Assembly (NCBI RefSeq): GCF_000382045.1
Contig: NZ_KB907453.1
Coordinates: forward strand, 372,001-436,000
Direction of reading: 5' to 3'
Source: Variovorax atrisoli 110B
GTDB lineage: Bacteria; Pseudomonadota; Gammaproteobacteria; Burkholderiales; Burkholderiaceae_C
Length of the DNA: 64,000 nucleotides
In this document: in pieces, positions 24,430-34,613 of the stretch
How the letters are laid out: every line of letters begins with the position of its first letter
Position numbering within the stretch: position 1 is the first letter of the stretch
The notes under the pieces: model-generated
Databases searched by the model: none
The model's input: the letters and a program-made list of their open reading frames with translations, nothing else
What the model was told of the DNA's origin: nothing
Made by a program: the position numbers and the translations under genes

Positions 24430-25365
24430 ATGACCCAAGCTCCACCCGCCCTCGAAGTCCTCCCCCGCGACCTCTCCGCCTACCGCAAGGGCAACGTCGG
24501 CGTCGACTACGTGCACCGCTTCGAGTCCGGCAAGCCCGGCCCGCACGTGCTGATCAATGCGCTCACGCACGGCAACGAGATCTGCGGGATGACGGCCGCC
24601 ACGCACCTGCTCGACAACAACGTGCGCCCGAAGATCGGCACGCTCACCGTGAGCTTCGCCAACGTGGCCGCGTACGAATCCTTCAACGAGGCGCAGCCCT
24701 TCGACAGCCGGCAGCTCGTGCACAACCTCAACCGCATCTGGTCGCCCGAATGGCTCGACGGCACCGAAGACAGCCCCGAGCTGAGCCGCGCGCGCATCCT
24801 GCGACCGGTGGTGGATGCGGCCGACCACATCCTCGACATCCACTCGACCAGCCAGCCCGTCGTGCCGTTCTGGGTGTACCCGGGCTTCGAGCGCAACGCC
24901 AAGGTCGCGCAGGCCATCGGCCGCCCCTCGGTGCACCTCGTGATGCCCGACGGCCTGGGCTCGGGCACGCCGCTCATCCAGTACGGCAGCCACGGCGGCC
25001 CCGACGGCAAGGGCGTGGCGATGGTGGTCGAGTGCGGCCAGCACTTCCTGCGCTCGGCCTCCGACCTCGCCACCGCCGTCACCTACGACTTCCTCGCCTA
25101 CTTCGGCCTCGTCGACAAGGACCCGGCGAGCCCGCCGCCCGAGCCGCAGCGCCGCTTCCAGCTGCTGCAGACCTACGTCATCAAGTCGCCCGACTTTGCC
25201 TTCGTGCGCCCGCTCATCGGCTTCGAGACCTTCGCCAAGGGCGAGCTGATCGCCACCAACGGCGACGAGGAAATCCGCGCGCTGTGCGACGACTGCACGA
25301 TCTTCATGCCCGCCCAGCGCGCGATCGTGGGTCGCGAGGCGGTGTACCTGACCAAGCCGATCTGA
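24430..25365 (+). CDS. succinylglutamate desuccinylase/aspartoacylase-family metallopeptidase
   Basis: A 311-residue M14-type zinc amidohydrolase. The zinc pair is in THGNE (His47, Glu50) and the third ligand in ILDIHSTS (His about 139). The C-terminal part is a beta domain as in aspartoacylase relatives. Members cleave N-acyl amino acids or related amides. It is cytosolic and stands alone between the MBL gene and the toxin-antitoxin pair. The exact substrate cannot be inferred; it is not in an arginine succinyltransferase operon. Confidence 0.87.
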   Translation: MTQAPPALEVLPRDLSAYRKGNVGVDYVHRFESGKPGPHVLINALTHGNEICGMTAATHLLDNNVRPKIGTLTVSFANVAAYESFNEAQPFDSRQLVHNLNRIWSPEWLDGTEDSPELSRARILRPVVDAADHILDIHSTSQPVVPFWVYPGFERNAKVAQAIGRPSVHLVMPDGLGSGTPLIQYGSHGGPDGKGVAMVVECGQHFLRSASDLATAVTYDFLAYFGLVDKDPASPPPEPQRRFQLLQTYVIKSPDFAFVRPLIGFETFAKGELIATNGDEEIRALCDDCTIFMPAQRAIVGREAVYLTKPI

Positions 25366-25474
25366 AGCTGGACGGCAGAAACGACCGCCGCGCCCGCAAT
25401 GAACCGCTGGTGCGGGCGTTGATTGCGTGGCGCAGCGACGTCCTCAGACGTCTCGGCTCATGGAGCGGGAAGGC

Positions 25475-25831
25475 TCAGGATTTCAACAGCTTCGCAATCT
25501 GCTCGCGAAGCGATGGCAAATCGTGCTGGATGGTTTGCCAGACGATGGTGTGGTCGATGGTGAAGTAGCCGTGGGAAAGCGCGTTGCGCATCTCGTAGGC
25601 AAAACGCCAGGGAACGGCGGGGTGGGCAGCGGCGAATTCCGCATGGTGCTTCACGATGTTGTTGCTGGCTTCCCCGATCACTTCCAGGTTGCGTACCACT
25701 GCATCCTGTGTTTTCCGGTCGACGAGATAACTGTCGGCGGTAGCGCCGTTCGTGTAGTCGTGAATACTGTCGATCGCTTGCAGGATATGACCCAAGTAAT
25801 CCGCCACACGTTGCGGATCTCGTCGACTCAT
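25475..25831 (-). CDS. hepT: HepT-like toxin (DUF86)
   Basis: A 118-residue HEPN-type ribonuclease of the HepT family. The catalytic motif R-x4-H-x-Y is intact: Arg82, His87 and Tyr89 in MRNALSHGYF. It overlaps the upstream MntA gene by four bases (ATGA), as in known MntA-HepT operons. In characterised systems HepT is neutralised when MntA transfers AMP groups to the tyrosine. The DNA here is less GC-biased than its neighbours, suggesting recent acquisition. Confidence 0.85.
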   Translation of the reverse strand: MSRRDPQRVADYLGHILQAIDSIHDYTNGATADSYLVDRKTQDAVVRNLEVIGEASNNIVKHHAEFAAAHPAVPWRFAYEMRNALSHGYFTIDHTIVWQTIQHDLPSLREQIAKLLKS

Positions 25832-26118
25832 ACCGGTACAGCCTCGCGCAGCACCTGATCGCGAAACTTTAGAGGCAGGCCGTCGGGCGTGAGCACGTCT
25901 ACTTCCATGCCCAGAAGGCTCTTCAGTTCGTACCTGATGGCTCCGATGTCCATCAGGGTGGTTTGCGCCGTGGGCTCCACCAGCAGATCGAGATCGCTGT
26001 CGGGCCCGTCTTCGCCACGCAAAGCGGAACCGAACACTCGCACGCTGCTGACGTGGTGACTCAGCGCGATCTCCCGGATGCGATCGCGATGCTGGAGCAG
26101 AGCTTCAGAGGGGCGCAT
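25828..26118 (-). CDS. mntA: MntA-like nucleotidyltransferase antitoxin
   Basis: A 96-residue minimal nucleotidyltransferase. The signature GSALRG (30-35) and SDLD (41-44) supplies the metal-binding carboxylates. It precedes and overlaps hepT (ATGA). In such pairs it acts as a protein AMPylator that silences the HepT RNase. I start at the ATG 26118; the longer upstream frame runs through the antisense of the M23 peptidase gene and is not credible. Confidence 0.85.
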   Translation of the reverse strand: MRPSEALLQHRDRIREIALSHHVSSVRVFGSALRGEDGPDSDLDLLVEPTAQTTLMDIGAIRYELKSLLGMEVDVLTPDGLPLKFRDQVLREAVPV

Positions 26119-26150
26119 GAGGCCGAGTGTAATGTGGCTCCTCGTTGGAC

Positions 26151-27062
26151 TCAGGCCGCAATGAACAACGCCGGGTCCACCATCGCCCGATTCAGCATCA
26201 CCGACCAGTGCAGGTGCGGCCCCGTCACCCGCCCCGTCGCGCCCACGGCGGCCAGCTGCTCGCCGGTCTTCATCACGTCGCCGACCTTCACGTCGATGCG
26301 GCTCAGGTGGCAGTACATGGTCAGCAGGCCGCCGCCGTGGTCGAGCCAGACGGTGCCGCCGTTGAAGAAATAGTCGCCCGTGTCGATCACCTTGCCGGGC
26401 AGCGGCGCGAGGACCGGGGTGCCGGTGCCGGCTGCGATGTCCATGCCGCTGTGCGGGTTGCGCGACTGGCCGTTGAACACGCGGCGCAGGCCGAAGGAGC
26501 TCGAGCGGCGGCCGGGCACCGGCACGCGCATCTTCAGCACGGTGTCGGGACGCATGTCGCTGAGGGCGGCCGTCACGCCGGCGAGGTGGTCGCGCTCCTT
26601 GACGTAGCGGGCCTCGTCCTCGGGCGAGAGGTCGACGGTGCGAGGGGCCACGGTGAGGCGCTGTTCGCGGTATTGCTTCGGGGCGATGGTGTAGGCGATC
26701 TGGCGCTCGGGCTTGCCTTCGGCGCGCACCGTGATGCTGGCTTCGCCGGGTTCGGCCGCCAGGGGGATGCCGACGACGGCGGTCCATTCGATGGTGTCGC
26801 CGAGCACCAGCACGGGGATGTCGCCCGAGAAGGCCTGGGGCCGCTTGGCCGAGGGGCCCAGTGACAGGCGGGCGACGCCGCCCGGCACCTGCGATGCGTG
26901 GGGCCACACCTCGGGTGCCGACGCCGCTTGCTTCTTCGCCTTGGCCTGGGTCGCGGCGCCGGCATGCATCGCGGCGAGGAGGCCGACGGTGCCGAGGACG
27001 GCGCTGCGGCGGTTCAGTGCGAAAGGGGCGAGGTCGAGGGGAGCAATGGGTGAGTGCTTCAT
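26151..27062 (-). CDS. M23-family LytM-domain peptidase
   Basis: A 303-residue exported endopeptidase-type protein. A possible Tat or Sec signal begins with NRRSAVLGTVGLLAAMHAG. A middle beta domain is followed by the LytM domain: zinc ligands His204 and Asp208 (HSGMD), His252 and the HLH motif (His283, His285) are all present, so it is likely catalytically active on peptidoglycan cross-links, not a degenerate activator. It converges with nothing; rluE follows on the same strand upstream. The length is typical of periplasmic M23 proteins. Confidence 0.88.
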   Translation of the reverse strand: MKHSPIAPLDLAPFALNRRSAVLGTVGLLAAMHAGAATQAKAKKQAASAPEVWPHASQVPGGVARLSLGPSAKRPQAFSGDIPVLVLGDTIEWTAVVGIPLAAEPGEASITVRAEGKPERQIAYTIAPKQYREQRLTVAPRTVDLSPEDEARYVKERDHLAGVTAALSDMRPDTVLKMRVPVPGRRSSSFGLRRVFNGQSRNPHSGMDIAAGTGTPVLAPLPGKVIDTGDYFFNGGTVWLDHGGGLLTMYCHLSRIDVKVGDVMKTGEQLAAVGATGRVTGPHLHWSVMLNRAMVDPALFIAA

Positions 27063-27122
27063 TGAGAAAAAGGCAAGGTTTCGTTTGGATGAGGGGAGGG
27101 CGCCGGCTTGTTCGGTGCGGCG

Positions 27123-27698
27123 CTAGTCGCTCCAGGTTCCCGGCGCCAGTCCTTCGAGCGTGTGCGGCCCGATCGCGGCGCGGATCAGTCGCAGCGTCGG
27201 CAGCCCCACGGCCGCCGTCATGCGCCGCACCTGCCGGTTGCGGCCCTCGCGGATGGCCAGTTCGATCCACGCGGTGGGAATGCTCTTGCGTTCGCGGATC
27301 GGCGGCGTGCGCTCCCACACCTCGGGCGGCGGGTCGAGCAGGCGGGCGCGCGCGGGGCGGGTGGGGCCGTCGTTGAGCATCACGCCGTTGCGCAGCGCGG
27401 CGAGCGCCTCTTCGCCGGGCACGCCTTCGACCTGCACCCAGTAGACCTTCTCCATCTTGAAGCGCGGATCGGCGATGCGCGCCTGCAGCCTGCCGTCGTC
27501 AGTGAGCAGCAGAAGGCCCTCGCTGTCGGCATCGAGCCGGCCGGCGACGTAGACGCCGGGGATGTCGATGAACTCCTTCAGTCCGCGCCAGCGGCCCTCG
27601 GGCGTGAACTGGCTGAGCACCCCATAGGGCTTGTTGAAGCGGATCAGCCGGGAGGACGAGGACGATGAGCGGGAAGAAGAAGGGCTCGAACGATTCAT
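27123..27698 (-). CDS. rluE: 23S rRNA pseudouridine synthase, RluE/RsuA family
   Basis: A 191-residue pseudouridine synthase lacking the S4 domain, as in RluE, which modifies U2457 of 23S rRNA. The active-site motif [17 protein letters not shown] (about 67-83) has the catalytic Asp, and [10 protein letters not shown] and [10 protein letters not shown] are family motifs. The N terminus contains a run of serines ([19 protein letters not shown]), an unusual feature without clear function. Start at 27698; the longer frame overlaps the divergent lipoprotein gene. Confidence 0.9.
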   Translation of the reverse strand: MNRSSPSSSRSSSSSSRLIRFNKPYGVLSQFTPEGRWRGLKEFIDIPGVYVAGRLDADSEGLLLLTDDGRLQARIADPRFKMEKVYWVQVEGVPGEEALAALRNGVMLNDGPTRPARARLLDPPPEVWERTPPIRERKSIPTAWIELAIREGRNRQVRRMTAAVGLPTLRLIRAAIGPHTLEGLAPGTWSD

Positions 27699-27790
27699 GT
27701 GCCGACAGGATAGCCCGGGTCCGTCCTGCAACCTCTGGCGGCCGGCACGGCTCCAATGGGCTTGTTCATTCGAGACACAGGGAATCCGGT

Positions 27791-28099
27791 ATGACGACCA
27801 AGATGCGAAGCTCCATCCCGCTCGCCTGCACGGCGATGGCCGGCCTGCTGCTGGCGGCGTGCAACAGCACGGCCATCCGCGTGGGCGGTGCGCCCGAGGC
27901 AAGCGTCAAGAACTGCGTGGCCGCGGCTGCGCGCGAACTCAGGGTGCCGCCGGCCAGCATCGCGGCCGACAAGGGCAGCACGCCGCGCGACGGCGTCTAC
28001 ACGGTCAACCTGAAGGTCGGGCCACAGGGAAGATCCGCCGTGTGCACCACCGACGAGAACAGCGCGGTGATCGGCGTGGTCTACAAGCGGCCCGAGTAG
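27791..28099 (+). CDS. small lipoprotein, unknown function
   Basis: A 102-residue protein with a lipoprotein signal ending LLAAC (Cys24). The mature part has two more cysteines ([15 protein letters not shown] and [12 protein letters not shown]) that could form a disulfide, and a [11 protein letters not shown] strand. The overall pattern resembles small outer-membrane-associated lipoproteins of Burkholderiales. It is divergent from rluE. No function can be assigned. Confidence 0.7.
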   Translation: MTTKMRSSIPLACTAMAGLLLAACNSTAIRVGGAPEASVKNCVAAAARELRVPPASIAADKGSTPRDGVYTVNLKVGPQGRSAVCTTDENSAVIGVVYKRPE

Positions 28100-28122
28100 C
28101 GACTGGCCGCTTGCCTGCCTGC

Positions 28123-29940
<1,818 letters not shown>

Positions 29941-29950
29941 TGCGGCATTT

Positions 29951-29966
29951 TAGGGGGCACCCCCTA
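29951..29966. repeat. 16-bp perfect dyad in the glnS leader
   Basis: TAGGGGGCACCCCCTA lies 11 bp from the glnS start, in the 151-bp divergent region between glnS and the Tyr/Pro-rich gene. It could be an operator; as RNA the two-base loop is too tight to form well. No regulator is known for it. Confidence 0.4.
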
Positions 29967-30091
29967 TGGGTTACCTTTGGCAACGTTCTTCACATTGGCC
30001 CGTGCACCCCGTTTGCATTTGCCGCGTTCAATACACCACATGGGCGGTCCCGATCCGGACAGTGCCCACCCCAAACAAGGAGAGCAGGATC

Positions 30092-30439
30092 ATGAGCTTC
30101 ACACGTTCAACCTTTTTCAAGTGGGCCGCCGCGGGCGTCGTGGCAGCCGGTGCATTGTTCGCCGCCACCTCGGCCAGCGCCCGCAGCGACGTGAGCTGGT
30201 CGATCGGCGTCGGCGTACCAGGCGTGGCGGTGGGGGTGGGCAGCCCGGCCTACTACCCGGCTCCGGCCCCGGTCTATGTGCCGCCGGCACCCGTCTACTA
30301 CGCGCCGCCGCCGCCGGTCTACTACCGCCCGCCGCCGGTGTATTACCGTCCGGCCCCGGTCTATTACGGTCCGCCGGCCTATTACGGTCCGCGCTACTAC
30401 GGTCGCGGCTACTACCGCGGCCATGGCCACTGGCGCTAA
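30092..30439 (+). CDS. secreted Tyr/Pro-rich repeat protein
   Basis: A 115-residue exported protein. A signal peptide of about 31 residues (ending ASA) precedes a short SWSIGVGVPGVAVGVG segment, then about 65 residues of repeats built on (P)PVYY and PAPVYY, with a final YYGRGYYRGHGHWR tail. Tyr and Pro make up most of the mature part. Such proteins are widespread in Burkholderiales (often called glycine/tyrosine-rich or putative lipoprotein) and function is unknown; tyrosine could support cross-linking. A clear terminator follows. Confidence 0.8.
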   Translation: MSFTRSTFFKWAAAGVVAAGALFAATSASARSDVSWSIGVGVPGVAVGVGSPAYYPAPAPVYVPPAPVYYAPPPPVYYRPPPVYYRPAPVYYGPPAYYGPRYYGRGYYRGHGHWR

Positions 30440-30466
30440 AAAGCCACGGCAATCGTGACTGAATGA

Positions 30467-30497
30467 AAAAAGCCGGCTCCGAAAGGGCCGGCTTTTT
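30467..30497. terminator. bidirectional intrinsic terminator
   Basis: AAAAA, GCCGGC (30472-30477), a nine-base loop, GCCGGC (30487-30492), TTTTT (30493-30497). The A/T tracts on both sides make it work in both directions, ending the Tyr/Pro-rich gene on the plus strand and the LytTR regulator operon on the minus strand. Confidence 0.88.
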
Positions 30498-30531
30498 CTT
30501 TGGGCGTTTCCAGGCTCCTGTTCGCCCAGTT

Positions 30532-31371
30532 TCACATCGCGCGAAAGAGATGGGCGTAGAGCCGGCTGACCGGGATCTTCTCGGCTCGCCCGCGCAACAT
30601 CAGGTGCAGCTTGCCGGCCTCGTCACGGTGAACCGATTCGATGGCCGAGCTGCGCACCACCACCGCCCGGTGCACCTGCCAGAAGGTGTCGGCGTCGAGC
30701 TGCGGCAGCAGCTGCTTGAGGGGCGTGCGGATCAGGTATTCGTGCGTGGCGGTCAGCACGCGCAGGTATTTGTCGGCCGCCTCGAAATAGAGAACCTCGT
30801 CGATCGGCACCATGCGCACGGTGCTGCCGCCCGCGTCGCTGGCGGCGATCATGCGAAGCGGGGCGGGAGCCGGCGTGGTGGCCGCGACCCCGGCTGCCCC
30901 CAGCACCTGCCGCCACTGGGCGAGCGTCTGCTCCAGCGCCGCATCCGCCAGTGCGGGCGTCGCCGCCGGCTGCCTTGCGGCCAGCGCCTGCTGCAGCCGG
31001 CCGACGGTCTTGCGCAGGCGGTCGGGCTGCACCGGCTTGAGCACGTAGTCGATGGCCTGCGCCTCGAAGGCGCGGGCGGCGTATTCGTCGTAGGCCGTCA
31101 CGAACACCAGCTGGGGCATGGGCGTCTCGTCGGCGGGCCAGCTGTCGGCCAGCTCGGCAGCGGCGCCAAGGCCGTCGAGGCCGGGCATGCGGATATCGAA
31201 GAAAAGCACCTGCGGCAGCAGTCGCAGCGCCTCGCGCACGGCGCTGCGGCCGTCGCCGGCGGTGGCGACGATCTCCAGCTCGGGCCATGCGGCGGCCAGC
31301 TCGGCCTTGAGCGCCTGCGCGAGGAGGGGTTCGTCCTCGGCGATGAGTGCGGTGGGGGATGCAGTGGTCAT
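30532..31371 (-). CDS. LytTR-type response regulator
   Basis: A 279-residue regulator: receiver domain at about 7-125 with the phosphoacceptor Asp59 (FFDIRMPGLDG) and the conserved Lys in YVLKPVQ, a linker of Ala/Pro, and a LytTR DNA-binding domain (about 170-275: VRMVPIDEVLYFEAADKY, FWQVHRAVVVRSSAIESV, KIPVSRLYAHLF). It is last in a coupled operon after the LytS kinase at 31405 (33-bp gap), and ends at the bidirectional terminator. Confidence 0.93.
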   Translation of the reverse strand: MTTASPTALIAEDEPLLAQALKAELAAAWPELEIVATAGDGRSAVREALRLLPQVLFFDIRMPGLDGLGAAAELADSWPADETPMPQLVFVTAYDEYAARAFEAQAIDYVLKPVQPDRLRKTVGRLQQALAARQPAATPALADAALEQTLAQWRQVLGAAGVAATTPAPAPLRMIAASDAGGSTVRMVPIDEVLYFEAADKYLRVLTATHEYLIRTPLKQLLPQLDADTFWQVHRAVVVRSSAIESVHRDEAGKLHLMLRGRAEKIPVSRLYAHLFRAM

Positions 31372-31404
31372 CTTGTCGTTGTTGTCCTGTCGTGTGGCGT
31401 GCGT

Positions 31405-32475
31405 TCAGGCCGGCGCCGGAATGCTCAGCCTCGCCAGCGTGCCGCCCGAAGGGGAGGGCGCCATGCTCATGGTGCCGCGCTCGCCGTACACCGTGGCCAG
31501 CCGCTCGCGCACCTGCTCGAGCCCGAAGCCGCTGCCCTGCGACGGCGGCGCCGCACCCAGGCCCACGCCGGTGTCGCTGACCTCGATCACGAGCGAGCCG
31601 CCTTGCTCGTCCCTGCGGGCTCGCACCACGATCTCGCCGCCTTCCACCTTGGGCTCCAGGCCGTGGCGGATGCTGTTCTCCACCAGCGGCTGCAGCAGCA
31701 GCGGCGGCACCGGCGCGTCGCGCAGGTCCTGCGGCAGGTCGAGGGTGTAGCGCAGCCGGTCGCCCATGCGCACCGACATCAGCTCCAGGTAGTCGCCCAG
31801 CCGCTCGAACTCGGCCGACAGCGGATGCGAGAGCGCGCGCGAGCCGCTCAGTGTCATGCGCAGGTAGCTGTTGAGCCGGTCGAGCATGGCCACGGCGCGC
31901 GGCGGATCGACCGTGATCAGCACCCGCAGGTTGGCCAGCGTGTTGAACAGCATGTGCGGCTCCAGCTGCGTCTCCAGCAGCTTCAGCCGGGCCTCGGTGG
32001 CGTTGCGCTGGGCCAGCTCGATCTGGCTCTGCATGTGCTTGCTCTTGCCGAGGCTGTAGAAGAAGAAGCACATGCCGACCGTCGCGATGATGGTGATCGT
32101 GACGCCGGTGGCCAGCTTGTGGCCCCTGATGTCGAGAAAGTCGAACCGCGGCGCGTCGAACACGGCGTCGCCGATGACGTTGCCCACGAAGAAGCCGACC
32201 GCCACGCCCAGCGCGACGAGTGCGAAGCCCCAGGGCCAGTTCGGCCAGTGCGTCTCGCGGTGCCCGCTGAGCAGCAGCCGCCCGGTGTCGATGAACAGCC
32301 AGCTGACCATGCCGATCGCCAGCGAATAGACGAGGTGGCCCGCCCAGTTGTCCCCGCCGGTGATGGTCATCGCGATGGCGATGAGGCAGCAGAAGACGGC
32401 CGTGATCAGGCCATGCCGAAGCATGTCCCGGAAGTTCTCCGCGCGGAAGCGGCTCTGCGGCGCGGTGCTGCTCAT
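31405..32475 (-). CDS. LytS-type sensor histidine kinase
   Basis: A 356-residue membrane kinase. About four or five helices fill residues 20-145; the His_kinase motif is LEPHMLFNTL (His174), and the ATPase domain has NSIRHGLEPK and DTGVGLG. The N-terminal segment lacks a recognisable ligand domain, so the signal is unknown. Its ATG overlaps the stop of the 2TM gene (ATGA), so the two are translationally coupled. Partner is the LytTR regulator downstream. Confidence 0.92.
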   Translation of the reverse strand: MSSTAPQSRFRAENFRDMLRHGLITAVFCCLIAIAMTITGGDNWAGHLVYSLAIGMVSWLFIDTGRLLLSGHRETHWPNWPWGFALVALGVAVGFFVGNVIGDAVFDAPRFDFLDIRGHKLATGVTITIIATVGMCFFFYSLGKSKHMQSQIELAQRNATEARLKLLETQLEPHMLFNTLANLRVLITVDPPRAVAMLDRLNSYLRMTLSGSRALSHPLSAEFERLGDYLELMSVRMGDRLRYTLDLPQDLRDAPVPPLLLQPLVENSIRHGLEPKVEGGEIVVRARRDEQGGSLVIEVSDTGVGLGAAPPSQGSGFGLEQVRERLATVYGERGTMSMAPSPSGGTLARLSIPAPA

Positions 32476-32771
32476 CCGCGGTCCCGGCCTCCCAGGGCGC
32501 GGCGCTCGCGCTCGACCAGCCTATCGTAGAAGCCGCCGCCGGGCGCGACGAACCAGACCACGGCGCCATGGATCAGCAGCCCCAGCCCCCAGCCCATGAG
32601 CGGATACATCGCCCAGTTGCGGCCGTTGGCGGCCGAGATGGCGACCAGCCCCAGGTTGACCAGCACGTAGACGAAGGCGTGGACGTACCAGCCCATCTTG
32701 GCGCCGGCGCGGCGGCGGGCGAGGCGCTCGATCTCGGAGCGGGAGGAATCGGAGGAGGCGTAGGAAGTCAT
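32472..32771 (-). CDS. 2TM domain protein
   Basis: A 99-residue protein with two helices (about residues 28-48 and 55-78) and a basic N-terminal segment IERLARRRAGAKMGW, the pattern of the 2TM domain seen fused to or beside histidine kinases and LytTR proteins in other bacteria. It is coupled by four-base ATGA overlaps both to the sterol desaturase before it and the LytS gene after it. A role in membrane signalling is inferred. Confidence 0.85.
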   Translation of the reverse strand: MTSYASSDSSRSEIERLARRRAGAKMGWYVHAFVYVLVNLGLVAISAANGRNWAMYPLMGWGLGLLIHGAVVWFVAPGGGFYDRLVERERRALGGRDRG

Positions 32772-33718
32772 GACAGCTCCTTGTATTGGACAGGAATGAA
32801 ATCGGCCGCCATTGCGGGCTGCGGCGCCGGCTGCAGGGCCGCGCGCTGGCGCAGCTCCTCGGTGGTGTCGCCGGGGCCCTCGGGCTTCCAGCCGGGCGGC
32901 TTCACGAGGTAGCCGACGAAGGCGCGCACGGAACGGGCCGAGGCGAGGTCGCGAAAGAGCGCGCGCCACTGGCCGAACTCGATTTCCAGGATGTTGTGGG
33001 TGGTGACCGGGTTGACGAGGCCGTAGCGGCAGGGCACGTCGGCGCGCTCGGGGATGTAGGTCCCGAACAGGCGGTCGAACACGATCAGCACGCCGCCGTA
33101 GTTGCCGTCCAGGTATTCCAGGTTCGAGGCGTGGTGCACGCGGTGGGCCGAGGGGGTGTTGAGCACCCATTCCAGCGGGCCGAGGCGCGGAATCCAGGTC
33201 GCGTGGATCCAGAACTGGTACAGCAGGTTCAGCGTGAGCATCAGCAGGACCACCCGCGGCGGCATGCCCAGCAGCGGCGCCAGCATGAAGAAGGCCAGGG
33301 TGCCGGTGAGGCGGCCGGTCCAGCCGAAGCGGTAGGCGGCCGACAGGTTCAGCTGGTTCGGCGAATGGTGGATGGCGTGGGTGCACCAGAACCAGCGCAC
33401 CCGGTGCGCCGCGCGGTGGTACCAGTAGTAGCAGAACTCCTGGCCGATGAAGCAGGCCGCCCAGCCGGTCCAGTGGTCCATCGGCAGGGTGAAGAGGCGG
33501 TGGGCGTAGAACCAGTCCATCGCGCCGGTCCAGAAGGCCAGGGGCAGCAGCCAGCGCAGGGGGTATTCGCGCACCAGGAAGTCGAACACGGAGACGCCGG
33601 CGGCCTTCCAGTCGTAGCTGCGCCAGCCGTTGCGCCAAGAGAGCACCAGGGCCTCGGCGATGGAGGCGGCCAGCACCACCGTGACGGAGATCTTGAGGAT
33701 CAGCAGGAGCGCGTTCAT
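32768..33718 (-). CDS. sterol desaturase/fatty acid hydroxylase family protein
   Basis: A 316-residue di-iron membrane oxygenase. The three histidine boxes are HRAAH, HAIHH and HRVHH. Four or more helices frame them. Such enzymes hydroxylate or desaturate hopanoids, sterols, ceramides or fatty acids. It is the first gene of the coupled operon that includes a two-component system, which suggests that envelope lipid modification is linked to a membrane signal. Substrate unknown. Start is ATG 33718. Confidence 0.9.
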   Translation of the reverse strand: MNALLLILKISVTVVLAASIAEALVLSWRNGWRSYDWKAAGVSVFDFLVREYPLRWLLPLAFWTGAMDWFYAHRLFTLPMDHWTGWAACFIGQEFCYYWYHRAAHRVRWFWCTHAIHHSPNQLNLSAAYRFGWTGRLTGTLAFFMLAPLLGMPPRVVLLMLTLNLLYQFWIHATWIPRLGPLEWVLNTPSAHRVHHASNLEYLDGNYGGVLIVFDRLFGTYIPERADVPCRYGLVNPVTTHNILEIEFGQWRALFRDLASARSVRAFVGYLVKPPGWKPEGPGDTTEELRQRAALQPAPQPAMAADFIPVQYKELS

Positions 33719-33768
33719 GGCGGCGTTTCTTCCGTGAGTGGTTGCCCGGGAATCGAGGCCCGGGAATA

Positions 33769-34290
33769 TTAGGCCGCGCGGGCCGCGGCGGCCATGGCGT
33801 CGGTACGGATGGCCAGCTTCCAAAGGCGCGCGGCGCGGGCAGCGAACACCCCGGTGAAGGCGCCGTACAGCACGGGCACGACGATGGCGAGGGTCGGCTG
33901 GTGGCGCAGTTCGGGGTGCATGGCCAGGGCGGCGCCCACCACGTACTTGGTCAGGAAGATGCCCATCATGAGCATCAGCGGCACCGGGCTGCCGGCCACC
34001 TCGAACTGGCGCGCGGCTGCGTCGTAGCGGGTGGCGGCGTGCAGCGGGCGCTGCAGCACCAGCGCCGCCATCACGGCCGCGGCGGCGGCCCAGCCCAGCA
34101 GGGCGCCGAAGGAATCGCCGAACACCGAAACCACGCCGTAGATCGACAGGCCGCCCATGGCGACGGGCATCAGCGTGACGCGGGTCAGGCTCACCTGGTT
34201 GGCCAGCAGCTGCCGGGCGCCGAGCCACAGCAGCACGAAGAACACGGCGAACACCCACTTGGGCGTGTGAAGGACGATCTGCATCAGCAT
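33769..34290 (-). CDS. DUF6622-like membrane protein
   Basis: A 173-residue membrane protein with about five helices, starting MLMQIVLHTPKWVFAVFFVL, which fits the DUF6622 family pattern as I recall it. A GGAG lies upstream of the ATG at 34290. It is 51 bp ahead of the desaturase gene on the same strand and may belong to that transcript. No activity is known. Confidence 0.75.
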   Translation of the reverse strand: MLMQIVLHTPKWVFAVFFVLLWLGARQLLANQVSLTRVTLMPVAMGGLSIYGVVSVFGDSFGALLGWAAAAAVMAALVLQRPLHAATRYDAAARQFEVAGSPVPLMLMMGIFLTKYVVGAALAMHPELRHQPTLAIVVPVLYGAFTGVFAARAARLWKLAIRTDAMAAAARAA

Positions 34291-34418
34291 GGCGGCACTC
34301 CGTGGAAGGTGAAGGTTGAAGAGAAGCTGAAAAAAGCGGTGCAAGGAAATCGATGGGTTGGACTGTGCCGATGCCCGCGCGCCCCGGCCACCGCCGTGCG
34401 ACGGAATGCGCGCAGGCG

Positions 34419-34451
34419 GCGCGAATTGCAGCCTGGCCGCGCGAATTGCAG
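34419..34451. promoter_or_regulatory. pair of 13-bp direct repeats, 20-bp period
   Basis: GCGCGAATTGCAG occurs at 34419-34431 and again at 34439-34451, exactly 20 bp apart, so both copies face the same side of the helix. They lie in the 323-bp region between the DUF6622-like gene and the divergent mdtA. The rest of this region holds no gene that I can support; it contains purine-rich stretches (34490-34520) and the leader of mdtA. A regulator binding site is inferred. Confidence 0.45.
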
Positions 34452-34613
34452 GGTTCCGGGGGGCAATCCGGGAGACATGGAGGAGGCTTTGAGGAAGCTT
34501 GTAGGAGGCTCCCGCGAGCTTTACCGACGCTTTACGGCCCAGCAAAGAGCCGGACTACCATCCGCGCTGTACTACGCTGGTCCGCACCCTCGCACCTTTC
34601 GCACGCACCGTCC

